Of a DNA stretch of 64,000 nucleotides, positions 29,679 through 40,700 are shown one piece after another. Source of the stretch: Ulota crispa (lineage: Eukaryota > Streptophyta > Bryopsida > Orthotrichales > Orthotrichaceae). The stretch is taken from positions 5,676,471-5,740,470 of the forward strand of contig OY987247.1 in NCBI GenBank assembly GCA_963920765.1. The letters run 5' to 3'. Positions within the stretch are counted from its first letter, which is position 1. Every line of letters begins with the position of its first letter. The position numbers and the translations under genes were made by a program. Below the pieces are notes generated by a model, which worked only from the letters and a program-made list of their open reading frames with translations, was not told the origin of the DNA and ran no database searches.

Positions 29679-30872
29679 GTTCTCTTAATGAATGAACCAA
29701 TCAGCAAGCTTAGGTGAAACCTTTAAACCTCCAGCTATTGCTTTGAAATAGTTCGTTCACGACTCAATTCTTAAATATTAGGCTTGTGATGTATACGTGC
29801 ATTGTTATTTACTTCGCAACTACTCTGACATGACTATGCAATCCAACATTGGATCTGTTTTTGAGAGGTAGAATTACTCATCTTGTATAGTTACCTTTGT
29901 CTATGTGCATGTGCTTTTGACGCAGGAATTTTAAAGAATGTACAGAAAGTGAAGACAAATGCTAAGAACTGAGAAATCCCAGTGGTAATGAAACATCAGG
30001 TCAACTCTAAGGCCTCTTTACTTTTAGGTCTGGTGTTCAATTAAGGTATATTTCCAAATTTTGAATATACCGCTACCATATTTTTTTCTCTTTCTTGCCA
30101 TCCAGCTGTTTGTAGCAAGGGTTTGTTGTGTATCATGTAAAGTATATTGGATTAGCTGACAAAATGACTAAAAAAGTTATATAGACTTTCCCAAGCAATT
30201 TGGGATGGTCTGAGATGATGTGATGGAATATTAACTGTAAGGATTATTTGGGTTAGGAATTGTACGAGAGGTTGTCATAGGTAGCATGTCTTGAACAGAG
30301 CTTGAATCGATTATCTGGCAGCTGTTTATCTGGGAGATATTTACTGTTTTGATGTTGTGGAAGCTTGAATGAGAGTGGTTTTGTATGGTCGGCTTCTATT
30401 CAGGTACACGGAGTGCTTGTAAGGTCAAGAATTGGCAGCTGCAACTAAGTATTTGAGAAGTTAACAATTTCTCATAGTAATGTTTTTGTAGCAAGGGTCA
30501 ATGGTTGTGAGGTATTTCTTGTAGAAAGATTCTAGTCACTCGATAAGGAGTTATGTTCAATTGTTTGAGGGGAATTGAGCATGAAAACAGAAAGCTTGTC
30601 ACAGTCAGTTTCTTGTTTGAAGGGTTTGGGGTTGGGTGTAGGAATAACGAACGTTCATATAGTGTTTTTATACTTCATACTTGTATGGATTGGCGTTGCA
30701 ATCATGAGGTTTCAATAACAAGTAGAAAAATCATTTATAAGGAACTGATAATATGTAACACTTGTTATGTTTCGCTAGCATTTAGAACATTTATTAGTCT
30801 ATGAAAGAGAGATAAGAATATGAACTATATTTTTTACATGGTAAGGTTCATCCTGACGATGGCATGACTTTA

Positions 30873-30960
30873 TGAGGGCTTTTTCGTGGTGTTATTTTGT
30901 GAGGGCTTTTTCGTGGTGTTTTTTTGTGAGGGCTTTTTCATAGTGCTTTTTTGTAAGGCT
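30873..30960 (+). repeat. 27-bp tandem repeat, about three units
   Basis: TGAGGGCTTTTTCGTGGTGT begins at 30873 and again at about 30900 and 30927, with the third copy altered to TCATAGTGC and followed by a partial fourth. Confidence 0.85.
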
Positions 30961-31479
30961 TAATTTTTTTAATACCATGAAAGTCCAACTTGTATTATGG
31001 GAACAAAATGTATTATTTTTTAAAGCAAAAGTAACTCTAAAAGTGTAAACAATTGCAAACAAGCTATACAAAATGCAAATTACTCTTCAATGGCGTTCGT
31101 AAAAGAGCTCAACAAACCAAATCTATCTGGTATAAGGAAAGCAATGTTGTTTTCAAGGTCTTTTGTTCATCTCCACTGATTGTCTTAGGAAATGAAACCC
31201 ATAACTTTTGCTTCATCACTATTACCTTTGTTGTCCTCAAAGTGGATAGCCTTTAGTTTGACAATTCAAATGTAATGATTTACTATTCTATGATGATTAC
31301 TTTATATAAATCGTTGTTTATGGCAGCACACTAACAATTATTAGCTTCTTGTAAAAAAAGTAAATTACTAAAAGCTTAAAAGTATTGAGTAACAATAATC
31401 TGAGAAGTAATCAATATGGGTAGTCACATGTTCTCTACGGGTAGTCACATGTTCTCTAAGAATGAAACTCTTGTGAAGA

Positions 31480-32200
31480 ATGAGTAGTGGTGGAGCAAAA
31501 ATAGGCCCCAATAGGGGGCTTCAAACTTAAACTTTTTCAAGTAACTCATGTTGCAATTTACCTCAGTGAATTCACTAGTGAACCGTGAGGTGACTCACCT
31601 CTAGACTTCACTCCTAACGTGATTCACGTGAGGAGTGAATTTCAGAATCTCACTTTTGTGGCTTTGTAGGGCTCATCACCTGCTTCCTCAAATCTCGAAA
31701 TTTCTTTTGCAGAAACTTCTGCAAACTCATGGGTGTCTCAGACTTTGCACATGCAAGGGAACGAAAACAATTCACTAGTGAGTGGAGATCTTGTGAGGTG
31801 AGAAGTTCAAAGGCCAATATTTTATGTTTGAAACCCCCTAATGTGAGCATTTCTTCATGGAAGAAGGTGTGACTCCCCTTTTGTGGGTGGTGAAGAATGG
31901 AGAATGGAAAATGGATAATGGATAAGAGGAGTTATCTTGAAAGTAAAAGTAGCAACTTCTAAAAATGGAAAAGTTATTACCAAAAACAAGAAAAGGATGG
32001 TAAATAGAAACTAAGGTGAAAATGAGACAAGCTTAAAAAAAAGTTCATGCATGAAGATTTTGTCACTTCATTCTTCTCTTTTGGATGTGAAAATATCACA
32101 ATTTTCAAAGAATAGGGTTTCATAAATCAAGGAAGGACTGTCACAACCCTGCCACAACTCCATTCTTTGAGGATTGAGAAAGGGGTGAGGAAGGTATGAC
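31480..32200. repeat. Dispersed repeat with a relative at 60885-61275
   Basis: Shared words in the same order are ATAGGCCCCAATAG/ATAGGAGCCAATGG, GTGTGACTCCCCTTTTGTG, GGAGAATGGA runs, and CATTCTTTGAGGATTGAGAA followed by AGGTATGACTACCCCTA. The ends (GAAGGTGTGACTACCCC type) appear inverted within the unit, so it may be a TIR element. Confidence 0.6.
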
Positions 32201-33077
32201 TACCCCTAGTGAATCTAGACATCATTGGAATAAAATGAATATGAACATAGAGATTGAAATAATTAGACATAAAGACAAAATTTATTGATGTAAGGATTTG
32301 CAAAGAATTATGTATTTGATGTTTTTACTCTTAAATTTGAAACTATCATTAAGTAGAAATAGAAAAATTCAATACTATTGAAGATTGTGTTTTTTATGAA
32401 TCAGAAATTGGCATTATTGGTATAATTTATAATCAAGTGCAATGTTAATTGTTATCAAAAAAAATTTGTTCATGTGAAATGATTTCACAATTTCTTGAAT
32501 GGGACTATGAATTCTAGGAAAAAATCTTGTCAAACTTGGAATCCAACTTTGACTCTTGAAGATTATTACAATAAATTCCTTTCTTTGAAAACCTCCTGTT
32601 AAATGGGATTCAGATCGCACTATTAAATCTCAAGTATTCTTCTTGTCTCAATGTCAAACACATCATTTGAATTTGATAAAATTTCTGAGTAAATTGTTTA
32701 AACATGAGTTTTCTCTTCACATCAAATGTAGTGTATTAGTTGAAAATTAAAAAGCTAAGAATCTTGAAAAGATCATAGGATATACTTTCAAAGTGTAATA
32801 TAATTTTGGTTAAAACGTTCTACAATATGTTTAAGAAACAAATGGCTTGAAAATCTAAGCTCTAAGCATCATTAGGTTGACATCTTTAGCACCATACCAC
32901 TTTGTGCCCCAATAATCAATTGCTACAATGATCGTCAATAAAATAAACAAATGCAAACAATGCTTTGAAACAACACCAACATAAGCCTACGTTTTGGCCA
33001 AAGGCTCTTGTCTTTGCATGTAGCTACTTGTTTGAAGATAGCAACATAACCAAAAGTTTTATCATACATAAACAGTG

Positions 33078-33339
33078 CTTGAACATAATCCTACGCATTT
33101 TTGGTTGCCCTTATACTTGTGAAAAAGTCCCTTTCAGTGAGGTTGCCCTTATACTTATGAATGTAACAACAAAAATAATGGAGTGGTGTCACATTGCATA
33201 ACATCGCTTCTATCAGCAAAAAGGACACATGTGAAAGTTTTTTTTTTAACAAATGTTTAAGCAAGCTAAGGGCCTAATGCACAAGAATTTATTTATTTGT
33301 GCCACCAATGACTCAAGTTCCGCCCTTATTCCAAATGAC
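33078..33339. repeat. Dispersed repeat, copy 2 (uninterrupted)
   Basis: It matches 1085-1660 but reads straight through CAAGCTAAGGGCCTAATGCA, where copy 1 carries the TA-flanked MITE. It is cut off on the right by the TTAA element at 33340. Confidence 0.7.
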
Positions 33340-34486
33340 TTAACCTTTAAAATATCAAAAGGCCCCTTGCGACTAGTACAATACGAGGTATTTTTCTTGT
33401 ATTTGGAATGGATCCACACCTTTACTACATTTGAAACCAACAAAGAAGTTGGAGAATAGATCAATGCAGTTCCAGTGTGCTACTTGAGATCCCAAATTAA
33501 AATATCTTATTGTTAGCAAATGACAATTAAGCATCAGCGTCTATACTTTGCCCTATGGTCGTTTAACCCCTAAAGGACCAGACCCCCTTTTTTAGCAACA
33601 TAGTGATTTTGGGCACATACCTGTGATTGGAGCTTTGCATATTTTAGGCTGAAATTTATATAGAATGTGGGAACAAGGTTTTTCTTTCATAAGCACTAAA
33701 TTTCATGACATTTGGAATTATGAGTAAAGGTTATGGCATACGTTGTTTTTTTCACTTGGCGGGCAATCCGGGCAGATTTTTAAAAATTATTGTTTTCGAA
33801 AACAATTTTTTAAAATTGGTTTAGGAGATTTATGTGAATGTAGGAAGCTTTGAATCATTCCATTTCGATCAACAAGATGAAAGTTATGAGAATTTTTAGT
33901 TTGAGTTCAGCTATGGATTCTCTACTCTAAAATAAACTCTTAAGTCCTTTATTTTACTCAATTTTCATTATTTTGGAAAAACAAAACAAAACCAAAGGAT
34001 GTAGATTGTTTACTACAACATTACAACCATTGGGATTAACATTTTTCATTTCCATAATTAAATTCTTGACAATTTAGTGTTTTGAATAATTCTCTACTTC
34101 CTTTTACTTACTAATTCTTTTCCATATTTTATACAATTCCAAATGATTTGAAACTTTTTTGACATGTGCTTTATTGTAGTCAAATAAGGAATTTAGAGAA
34201 GCACCACCCACGTGACCTTATTTTAGGAATTTCACCTTCTGAAGGGTAGCTGCCTGGTTTTTCACAAGACGTTTTTAAATATTCAAACCATTTTGACTTC
34301 CAATCCACGTGATGGAAAACTCTGAAATTTTTTCCACATCTTCTAAAACTATTCTTTTACAAGATCTTATGGTCACATATGCATAAATTTGTTTTTGTTT
34401 TCAAATTTGGTTGATGCTCTAAAAATGGCAATTTTGGAGAGTTTTTGGTGAAAACTTTGCTTGGTCCTTTATAGGTTAAGGATTAA
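33340..34486. mobile_element. TTAA element interrupted by a second TTAA element
   Basis: The outer element begins TTAACCTTTAAAATATC at 33340. Its interior (TTGTATTTGGAATGGATCCA, ACAAAGAAGTTGGAG) is the reverse of the copy at 35317-35549. Its right end CCTATGGTCGTTTAA is cut at the TTAA of 33563; after the inserted element the remaining GGATTAA follows the second TTAA at 34476-34486. Confidence 0.85.
33563..34479. mobile_element. Inserted 0.9-kb TTAA element
   Basis: The ends are TTAACCCCTAAAGGACCA and TGGTCCTTTATAGGTTAA. Both TTAA tetramers are those of the interrupted outer element, so they are a target-site duplication. The interior has no open frame of note. Confidence 0.88.
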
Positions 34487-35269
34487 CCCCTGAGCACCCG
34501 AGCGCCCCATACATTGCCTCCCACAATTTCAAAGCCTTGTTTTGCAAGACTGGATCTAACTTTTTCATCTTGTTGTAAACTACAATTATGAAGGCAGCAT
34601 TCAAGTTGTCCATGCCAATGGAGTAATGGCAAAGAAAGCCAAATGTTGTACAAGTGTTGCAAGAGATTTGATTGGGTGAAACACCATACCGGGAGTGGTG
34701 GCAAGCAGACGGGGCGTGACGGCAAGCACCGTTTTACAAGCTGCAACCAGTCAATATCTCTTGCAAGCTTCCTTGTATTAGCTTGAGGGTAGCAGGAAAG
34801 TTGTTGACAAGGGTTCTAGCATGTTCTAGACCCTTATTATGGCAACTGTCACCAATTGGGCCGATCATTATTTTCTATGCAATAGTGATTTGAAGCCCTA
34901 AAACTTGACATAAACAGAAGAGTAATCTTGAATAATTTATAAGTGTGTGCATTCACATCTAATCTTGTTGCTCACAAAATTTAAGATGAATCCGGGGCTT
35001 ATGGAATTTTGTAAAATTCATCAAATAGCAACTACCTACCAAAAACTGAGATTTTGTCTTCACATGTTATTTAATCAAATGTTATAATCTCCCATCTCTT
35101 GTGGTGAATTGTTCCCAAAATTTGTAAGCCATTTTCTAAGTAGATGTTCCACTATTTTCAAAGGTCACTTTTTGTGGATCATCTGATTGACTAAGATACA
35201 ATGCATCAAAGTTGTCAGTCTCCAAAAACCCTGATTTTGGTGAAAACAACATGAGGGCACAAGGGTTAA
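34483..35269. mobile_element. TTAA element abutting the previous one
   Basis: It begins TTAACCCCTGAGCACCC, using the same TTAA that ends the outer element, and ends GAGGGCACAAGGGTTAA. The end match is imperfect, so the right boundary is less certain. Confidence 0.6.
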
Positions 35270-35316
35270 ACATTGAGAATACTCTCACATGAGGCCCTTA
35301 CTCTACACTTTACTTC

Positions 35317-35549
35317 TTAACCCTTAAACGACCATAGGACACAGTATATACGTTGACGTACAATTGTCATTTGTTACCAATAAGAAATTTTAATTTGGGA
35401 TCTCAAGTAGCTCAATAGAACTGCATTGATCTATTCTCCAACTTCTTTGTTGATCTCAAATGTAGTAGAGGTGTGGATCCATTCCAAATACAAGAAAAAT
35501 ACCCCATATTTTACTGGTCACAAAGGGCCTTCAGTCGTTTAAGGGTTAA
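35317..35549. mobile_element. Well-preserved short TTAA MITE
   Basis: The left end TTAACCCTTAAACGACC faces AGTCGTTTAAGGGTTAA. The length is 233 bp including both TTAA. Close relatives are at 60366-60607, 61336-61569, 36349-36915 (interrupted), 33340-34486 (interrupted) and 4604-4826. Confidence 0.9.
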
Positions 35550-36348
35550 TCACCAATTTTATAGAATGTCACAACAGTAATCTTAAATTAATAATACAGC
35601 CTAACAAGATGAAACCTTCGCAAACTTTGCAAATGTTCTAGTTCTAGAAAGCTACTAACAAAATGTACCAACCTACTGAAATTTACAAGACTTTCTTAAT
35701 ATTGTTATCATGAGAAGCGAAACACATCTGAGTTCTATGTTTCCTCAAATAATCATTTTGGTGTAAATAATATCTGTACACTCTTACCAAAATTAAATAA
35801 TCATTTCTAGACTACTCTAAGTGCCATTCACTGAACGTTATTCTTTAAAATTTGAAGAGCACTGGAGTCCATTTATCTGTAATTATTCCTTGGAACCCTG
35901 CTGGCCTATCTCCATGCTGTGGGAGTTAGTTGGACCTGTACAACATGCCAAATATTCACAAATGTCAAGGAAAATGCTAAACATAAACAAGGCAAAAATG
36001 AGCAAAACTTCTACTAGTTTTTAATTAAATTTACTAAAAAAAAGTTGACACTACAAAGTGAAATTTGAATTTTTAGCATATTTAGCAGCGTATAAACAAA
36101 TCCAACCCAGGTTCTTGAATTGGGTCAATACATTGTGTACATTGTGGTGGCCCAATTTCTTTTTGACTTGGGCTTGATTGTTGACACCAAAAATTTGTCA
36201 CATGAGCAGCCATATAATCAACAAGACAACTGGGCAAACCCTTGACATAAAGCCTTAGAACCCATTCAATGAGTGGCCCAATTTAAGGATTCAAGCAATC
36301 CCATTTGTTCATTTTGGTGGTTTTAAAATTTGAGCCAACAATCGTGCC

Positions 36349-36915
36349 TTAACCCTTAAACATCTGAAAGGCCCTTTGCAACCAATGCAATACACAATAT
36401 TTTTCTTGTATTTGGAATGGATCCACACATTTACTACATTTGAGATCAACAAAGAAGTTGGAATTTATATCAATGCGGTTTTAGTGAGCTATTTGAAATC
36501 CCAATTAAAACTTGGGAAAATTTTACAGATATCTTTGAAGTTTATCATATTTGTATAGATACCCCTAGTTTTTCAGAAATTGCACAAACACCCTTTGGAC
36601 CATAATTTTCAAGCATTTGTTTTATTATGCACGTTACTTCTTTCATGACCAATGTCAAAGCAAAAAATGCAATATAACAAAAAAATAAAGCAATGTGCAC
36701 ACAAGGGAGAAAAAAGTGACATGCACAACAAAACAAATGCCTAAAAATTATGGTCCAAGGGTATTTGTGCAATTTCTGAAAAACCAAGAGTATCTATACA
36801 AATATTGCAAACTTCAAGAGTATCCATAAAATTTTCCCTTAAAACTTCTTGTTGGTAACAAATGCCAATTATATGGCAACATATCTACTATGCCCATGGG
36901 ACATTTAAGGATTAA
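36349..36915. mobile_element. TTAA MITE interrupted by a 9-bp-duplication MITE
   Basis: It is bounded by TTAACCCTTAAACATC on the left and GGACATTTAAGGATTAA on the right. The interior is split by the element at 36514-36838; removing that element and one TTAAAACTT restores the family's interior order. Confidence 0.88.
36514..36838. mobile_element. GGGAAAATTTT-family MITE, perfect 9-bp target duplication
   Basis: The ends are GGGAAAATTTT and AAAATTTTCCC. TTAAAACTT flanks it on both sides (36505-36513 and 36839-36847) without mismatch. Confidence 0.93.
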
Positions 36916-36921
36916 TATAAA

Positions 36922-37707
36922 GAGAAAATTTCATGGATACCCCTGAAGTTTGCAATATTTTCATGGATGCCCCTGAAATTTGCAATATTTTCATGGATAC
37001 CCTAGTTTTTTCAGAAATTTCACAAGTACCCTTGGACCAAAATTTTCAGGCATTTGTTTTGTTGTGCATGTCACTTCTTTCTCCCTTTGTTGCACACTAC
37101 ATCTTTCTTGTTATGGGTGCGCACAAAGGAAGAAGGGAAATGGCTCTTCTTTCTTATTATGCATGCACAAAAAGGAAGAAGGAAAATGGCACAAAGGAAG
37201 AAGGGAGATGGCACTTCTTTCTTGTTACATGTGCACATAAAGGAAGAAGGGAAATGGAATGCACAACAAAACAAACACCTGAAATTTTTGGTCCAAGAGT
37301 AAGGTAGTCAACTCGTAAACCAACCATCTAAGGGTTGAAACTGAATTTTGGGGAGGTGAAACTTCTTGAAATATTTTTCAGTAAATTTTACTTGAAATGC
37401 AAGAGGAATTATCATCTAACCCAAAAAATTTCATGTTTTTTGGAACTTTATGGAATTAGTAATGAAATTTTGAAGTGGAAAGACCATAGGGCTCTAAAAC
37501 CACCCACCTCCTCAAATGTACATCTCCTGTACATTATTAAAAAGCTATGAAAAACAACATGTACCAGCTGAGCACAATTGAGGAGGTGAGACATTTTAAT
37601 GCCCTGACAGAGTTCGAGCCGACTACCTTACTTGTGATATTTCTGAAAAAAAACAGGGGTATCCATGAAAATATTGCAAACTTCAGGGGTATCCATGAAA
37701 TTTTCCC
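36922..37707. mobile_element. GGGAAAATTTC-family MITE carrying a nested TA element
   Basis: The ends are GAGAAAATTTCATGG and CCATGAAATTTTCCC. The flanks TAATATAAA (36913-36921) and TAATACAAA (37708-37716) match at eight of nine. The left end carries three copies of TTTCATGGATRCCC, and the interior has several GGAAGAAGGGAAATGG copies. The element at 37302-37628 is inserted in it. Its right end overlaps the last MLO open frame. Confidence 0.88.
37302..37628. mobile_element. TA-flanked MITE nested in a Mutator-like MITE
   Basis: The ends are AGGTAGTCAACTCG and CGAGCCGACTACCT, with TA on both sides (37300-37301 and 37629-37630). The interior (GAATTTTGGGGAGGTGAAAC, TGAAAAACA) matches the copy at 51635-51960. 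Confidence 0.85.
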
Positions 37708-40700
37708 TAATACAAAACATGGCCCTTGGAAAATACACAAGGAGAACCCTAAAATTAACCATACGAACCACAATGGGGGAGCGGGGTGGAGTGGGGTTTT
37801 CTGACCTTGGGGTTTAGGGTTTGCGTCCGGGTCATGAAACCCATTCACCTCGCCATTGCCATGGCCATGGCCATTTGCATGGCGCCGTAGCGGCAGCTCC
37901 ATATCGATGGCGTGCTCGCCGTCAGCGTCGCTCTTGACACCCCCACCCCCATGCGACGACGACGACGAGTCCTGGCCCAGCTTGGCTCGCATGTGATGAG
38001 TCTCCTTGGCTTTGTCCCGCCAGTTGTTCAGCGCACTCACTGTCCCCTCGGACAGAACCACGTTCATTCGGATGTTGGTTCCCAACTGCACACACCCGCC
38101 ATTGCCACAAAATTAGTAAGGGAATTGATATGTGTACCACACCCTTTCAATTACTGTACCACACCCTGAGGGAAAATTTTAGATTTCTACCATGAAAAAG
38201 CTGAATTTGAGAATCTGGAATTCAGATTTGGACTTAGAGACCATGAATTTGTCTTAGAGACCATGATTTAGTCTAGAACCATGAAAAAAGTTGCAATTCA
38301 ATAACATCCAATGAAAAAGCTTATCTTTTTTTACAAACAAAAGTAAAATTAACAATTTTCTCTCTAATTAAACTTTTTCATTGGGTGTTGTTGAATTGCA
38401 ATTTTTTTCATGGTTCTAGACTAAGCTTAAATCATGGTCTCTAAGCCCAAATCTGATTGCAAAATTCTCAAATCCATCTTTTTGATGGTAGAAATCTAAA
38501 ATTTTCCCCGGGGTGTGGTACAGTAATTGAAAGGGTGTGGTACACATATCAATTCCCAATTAGTAATTGATCATAAGTGAGCTTGGATAGAGAGCACAGA
38601 GAGTATCATACAGGAATTTTTACAAGAAAAAGGGCGTCATTAGTAAGTTAAACAATTACCTGGCTGACGAGGGCGTACAGCGGCAACGTGCTCACACTGC
38701 ATAGTATTTGCACAAATGCTCTGGTACATGCAAAATCCCGCGTTCACCTGGACTGCGTTAGCCATCTTTCCTTGCGAAGTAAGAAACCCTTGCATTATCA
38801 AAATTTCTTTTATAGTTGCAAAAAATGTGAACAAGACTGTGTTAGGGTTTGGGATTCTCTTATAGAGGTGAAAAATGTGAACACTCTTTTAGGGTTTGAG
38901 ATTACTTTGTAGCTGCGAAAACTGTGAATAAACGCACTGTTAGGGTTTGAGAGTCGTTTATAGTGACGAAAAATGTGAATAAACGCTGTGTTAGGGTTTG
39001 CGAATCTTTTTTAGTTGCGAAAACTGTGAACACTGTATTAGGGTTTGAGATTCTCTTATAGTGAAGAATAATGTGAACATCACTCTGTTTAGGGTTTGAG
39101 ATTCGTTTATAGTGGCGAAAAATGTGAACAGCTCTGTGTTAGGGTTTGAGCTTTTTATATAGTGACAAGAAATGTGAATAATGCAGTGTTAGGGCTTGAG
39201 ATTCTTTTATAATGACGAAAATGCGACCAGCACTGTGTTAGGGTTTGAGATTATCTTATAGTTGCGAAAACTGTGAACGACACTGTGTTCGGGTTTGAGA
39301 TTCTTTCATAGTGACTATAAATGTGAACAACACTGTATTAGGGTTTGAGCTTCTCTTATAGTGACGAATAATGTGAACATCACTCTGTTAGGGTTTGAGA
39401 TTCTTTCGTAGCTGCGAAGTCTGTGAATGAAAACGCAGTGTTAGGATTTGAGATCGTCTACAGTGACGAGAAATGTGAATAACACTGTATTAGGGTTTGA
39501 GCTTCTTTTACAGTGACAAAAACTGTAAGTAAAAGCAGTGTTAGGGTTTGAGATTCTCTTGTAGTGAAGAGAAATGTGAAAAATACTGTGTTAGGGTTTG
39601 AGATTCTTTTATAGCTGCGAAAACTGTGAATAATGCAGTGGTAGGGTTTGAGGTTTATAGCACATTTCTAGCAATGGTTTTTTGTAACTTGAGCTAATAA
39701 GAGAGATCTTAGTTGAGAGCAGTGCTTTCTCACCCCATGATCAGGCGGAAGATGATCATCCATTGTCTACCAACCAAGCAAGAACTGAATCCATATGAAA
39801 ACTGCAGGGAAAACAACAAAATCCATGAAACGATCAGATTCGACAGAAATACTTATCACGAGAAAACATCATGAAAATGCAGGAGTTTTGAAGCTGATTA
39901 AGAGCAGTAAGTAACGATCAATGGTAGAAACTTTGAAAACACGATGTGATTTTAAAGAGCTATACTGTAGCTGGATTTTATATAGTAAAAACTGAACAGA
40001 ATTAGGGTTATTGAATTGTTACCGACTCGATAAGCGAAAATGGAAATAGTTGAGAGTGCTACTTACCAATCCCCAGAAGAAAAAGGCGAATTCGAATGCG
40101 TTCTGTCAATTCAGAAACAGGTGAGCAAGGTAAGCGGACATACCGAGGTACTCTACGTAAATCATCAAGAAGACCTTGCGAGAAAGTATACGTACAGAAT
40201 TACTGATAATTCTTCACAAAATCAATCCTAAAGGCTTGTTTCCACTTGCTCTTATGAGCGGTGTTAAGTGAATATTAGGTGAGTATTAGGTGAGTATTAG
40301 GTGAGTATTAGGTGAGTATTAGGTGAATATTCGGTGAATATTCGGTGAATATTCGGTGAATATTAGATGGTCAATTTTTAATTGGCATTTCCTTTTGAGT
40401 TAGTATTTTCCATAAAAGAATGACCTAAACCTGCTTGGGAATTTTATTACCTGAAAGAGTATGAAATGGACCAGGTAGAGCTGAACTCGGGGACGATTGA
40501 ACCAGAACAAGTCGTCGCGAGGTTTGATGGGGTGGATCATTTCGGGTTTCGTGTTATCGTCCAACATTTTCTCAGCGACCACTCTCTCCACCTTGGTCCC
40601 TCTTTTCCCGAAGCTCTTCTTCTCCACGCCTCCCATCACTTCCAGTGCCAAGCTCGTGATGATCTGCTGCAACTTCATTCCTACAAAGAGCACCATCTGC

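Larger units (their letters stand above)
29679..33077. other. FtsH 3' flank and intergenic DNA
   Basis: The first few hundred bases presumably contain the FtsH 3' UTR. No gene is recognised. Contents that can be named are the tandem repeat at 30873-30960 and the dispersed repeat at 31480-32200. Confidence 0.5.

Noticed and set aside
36933-37307. Open frames of 80-120 codons
   Set aside because: They lie inside a MITE and consist of its internal repeats (CTKRKKENG-like); no domain is present.
38836-39655. Evenly spaced repeats resembling a CRISPR array
   Set aside because: The whole 50-bp unit is repeated with no unique spacers, in a plant intron; it is a minisatellite.
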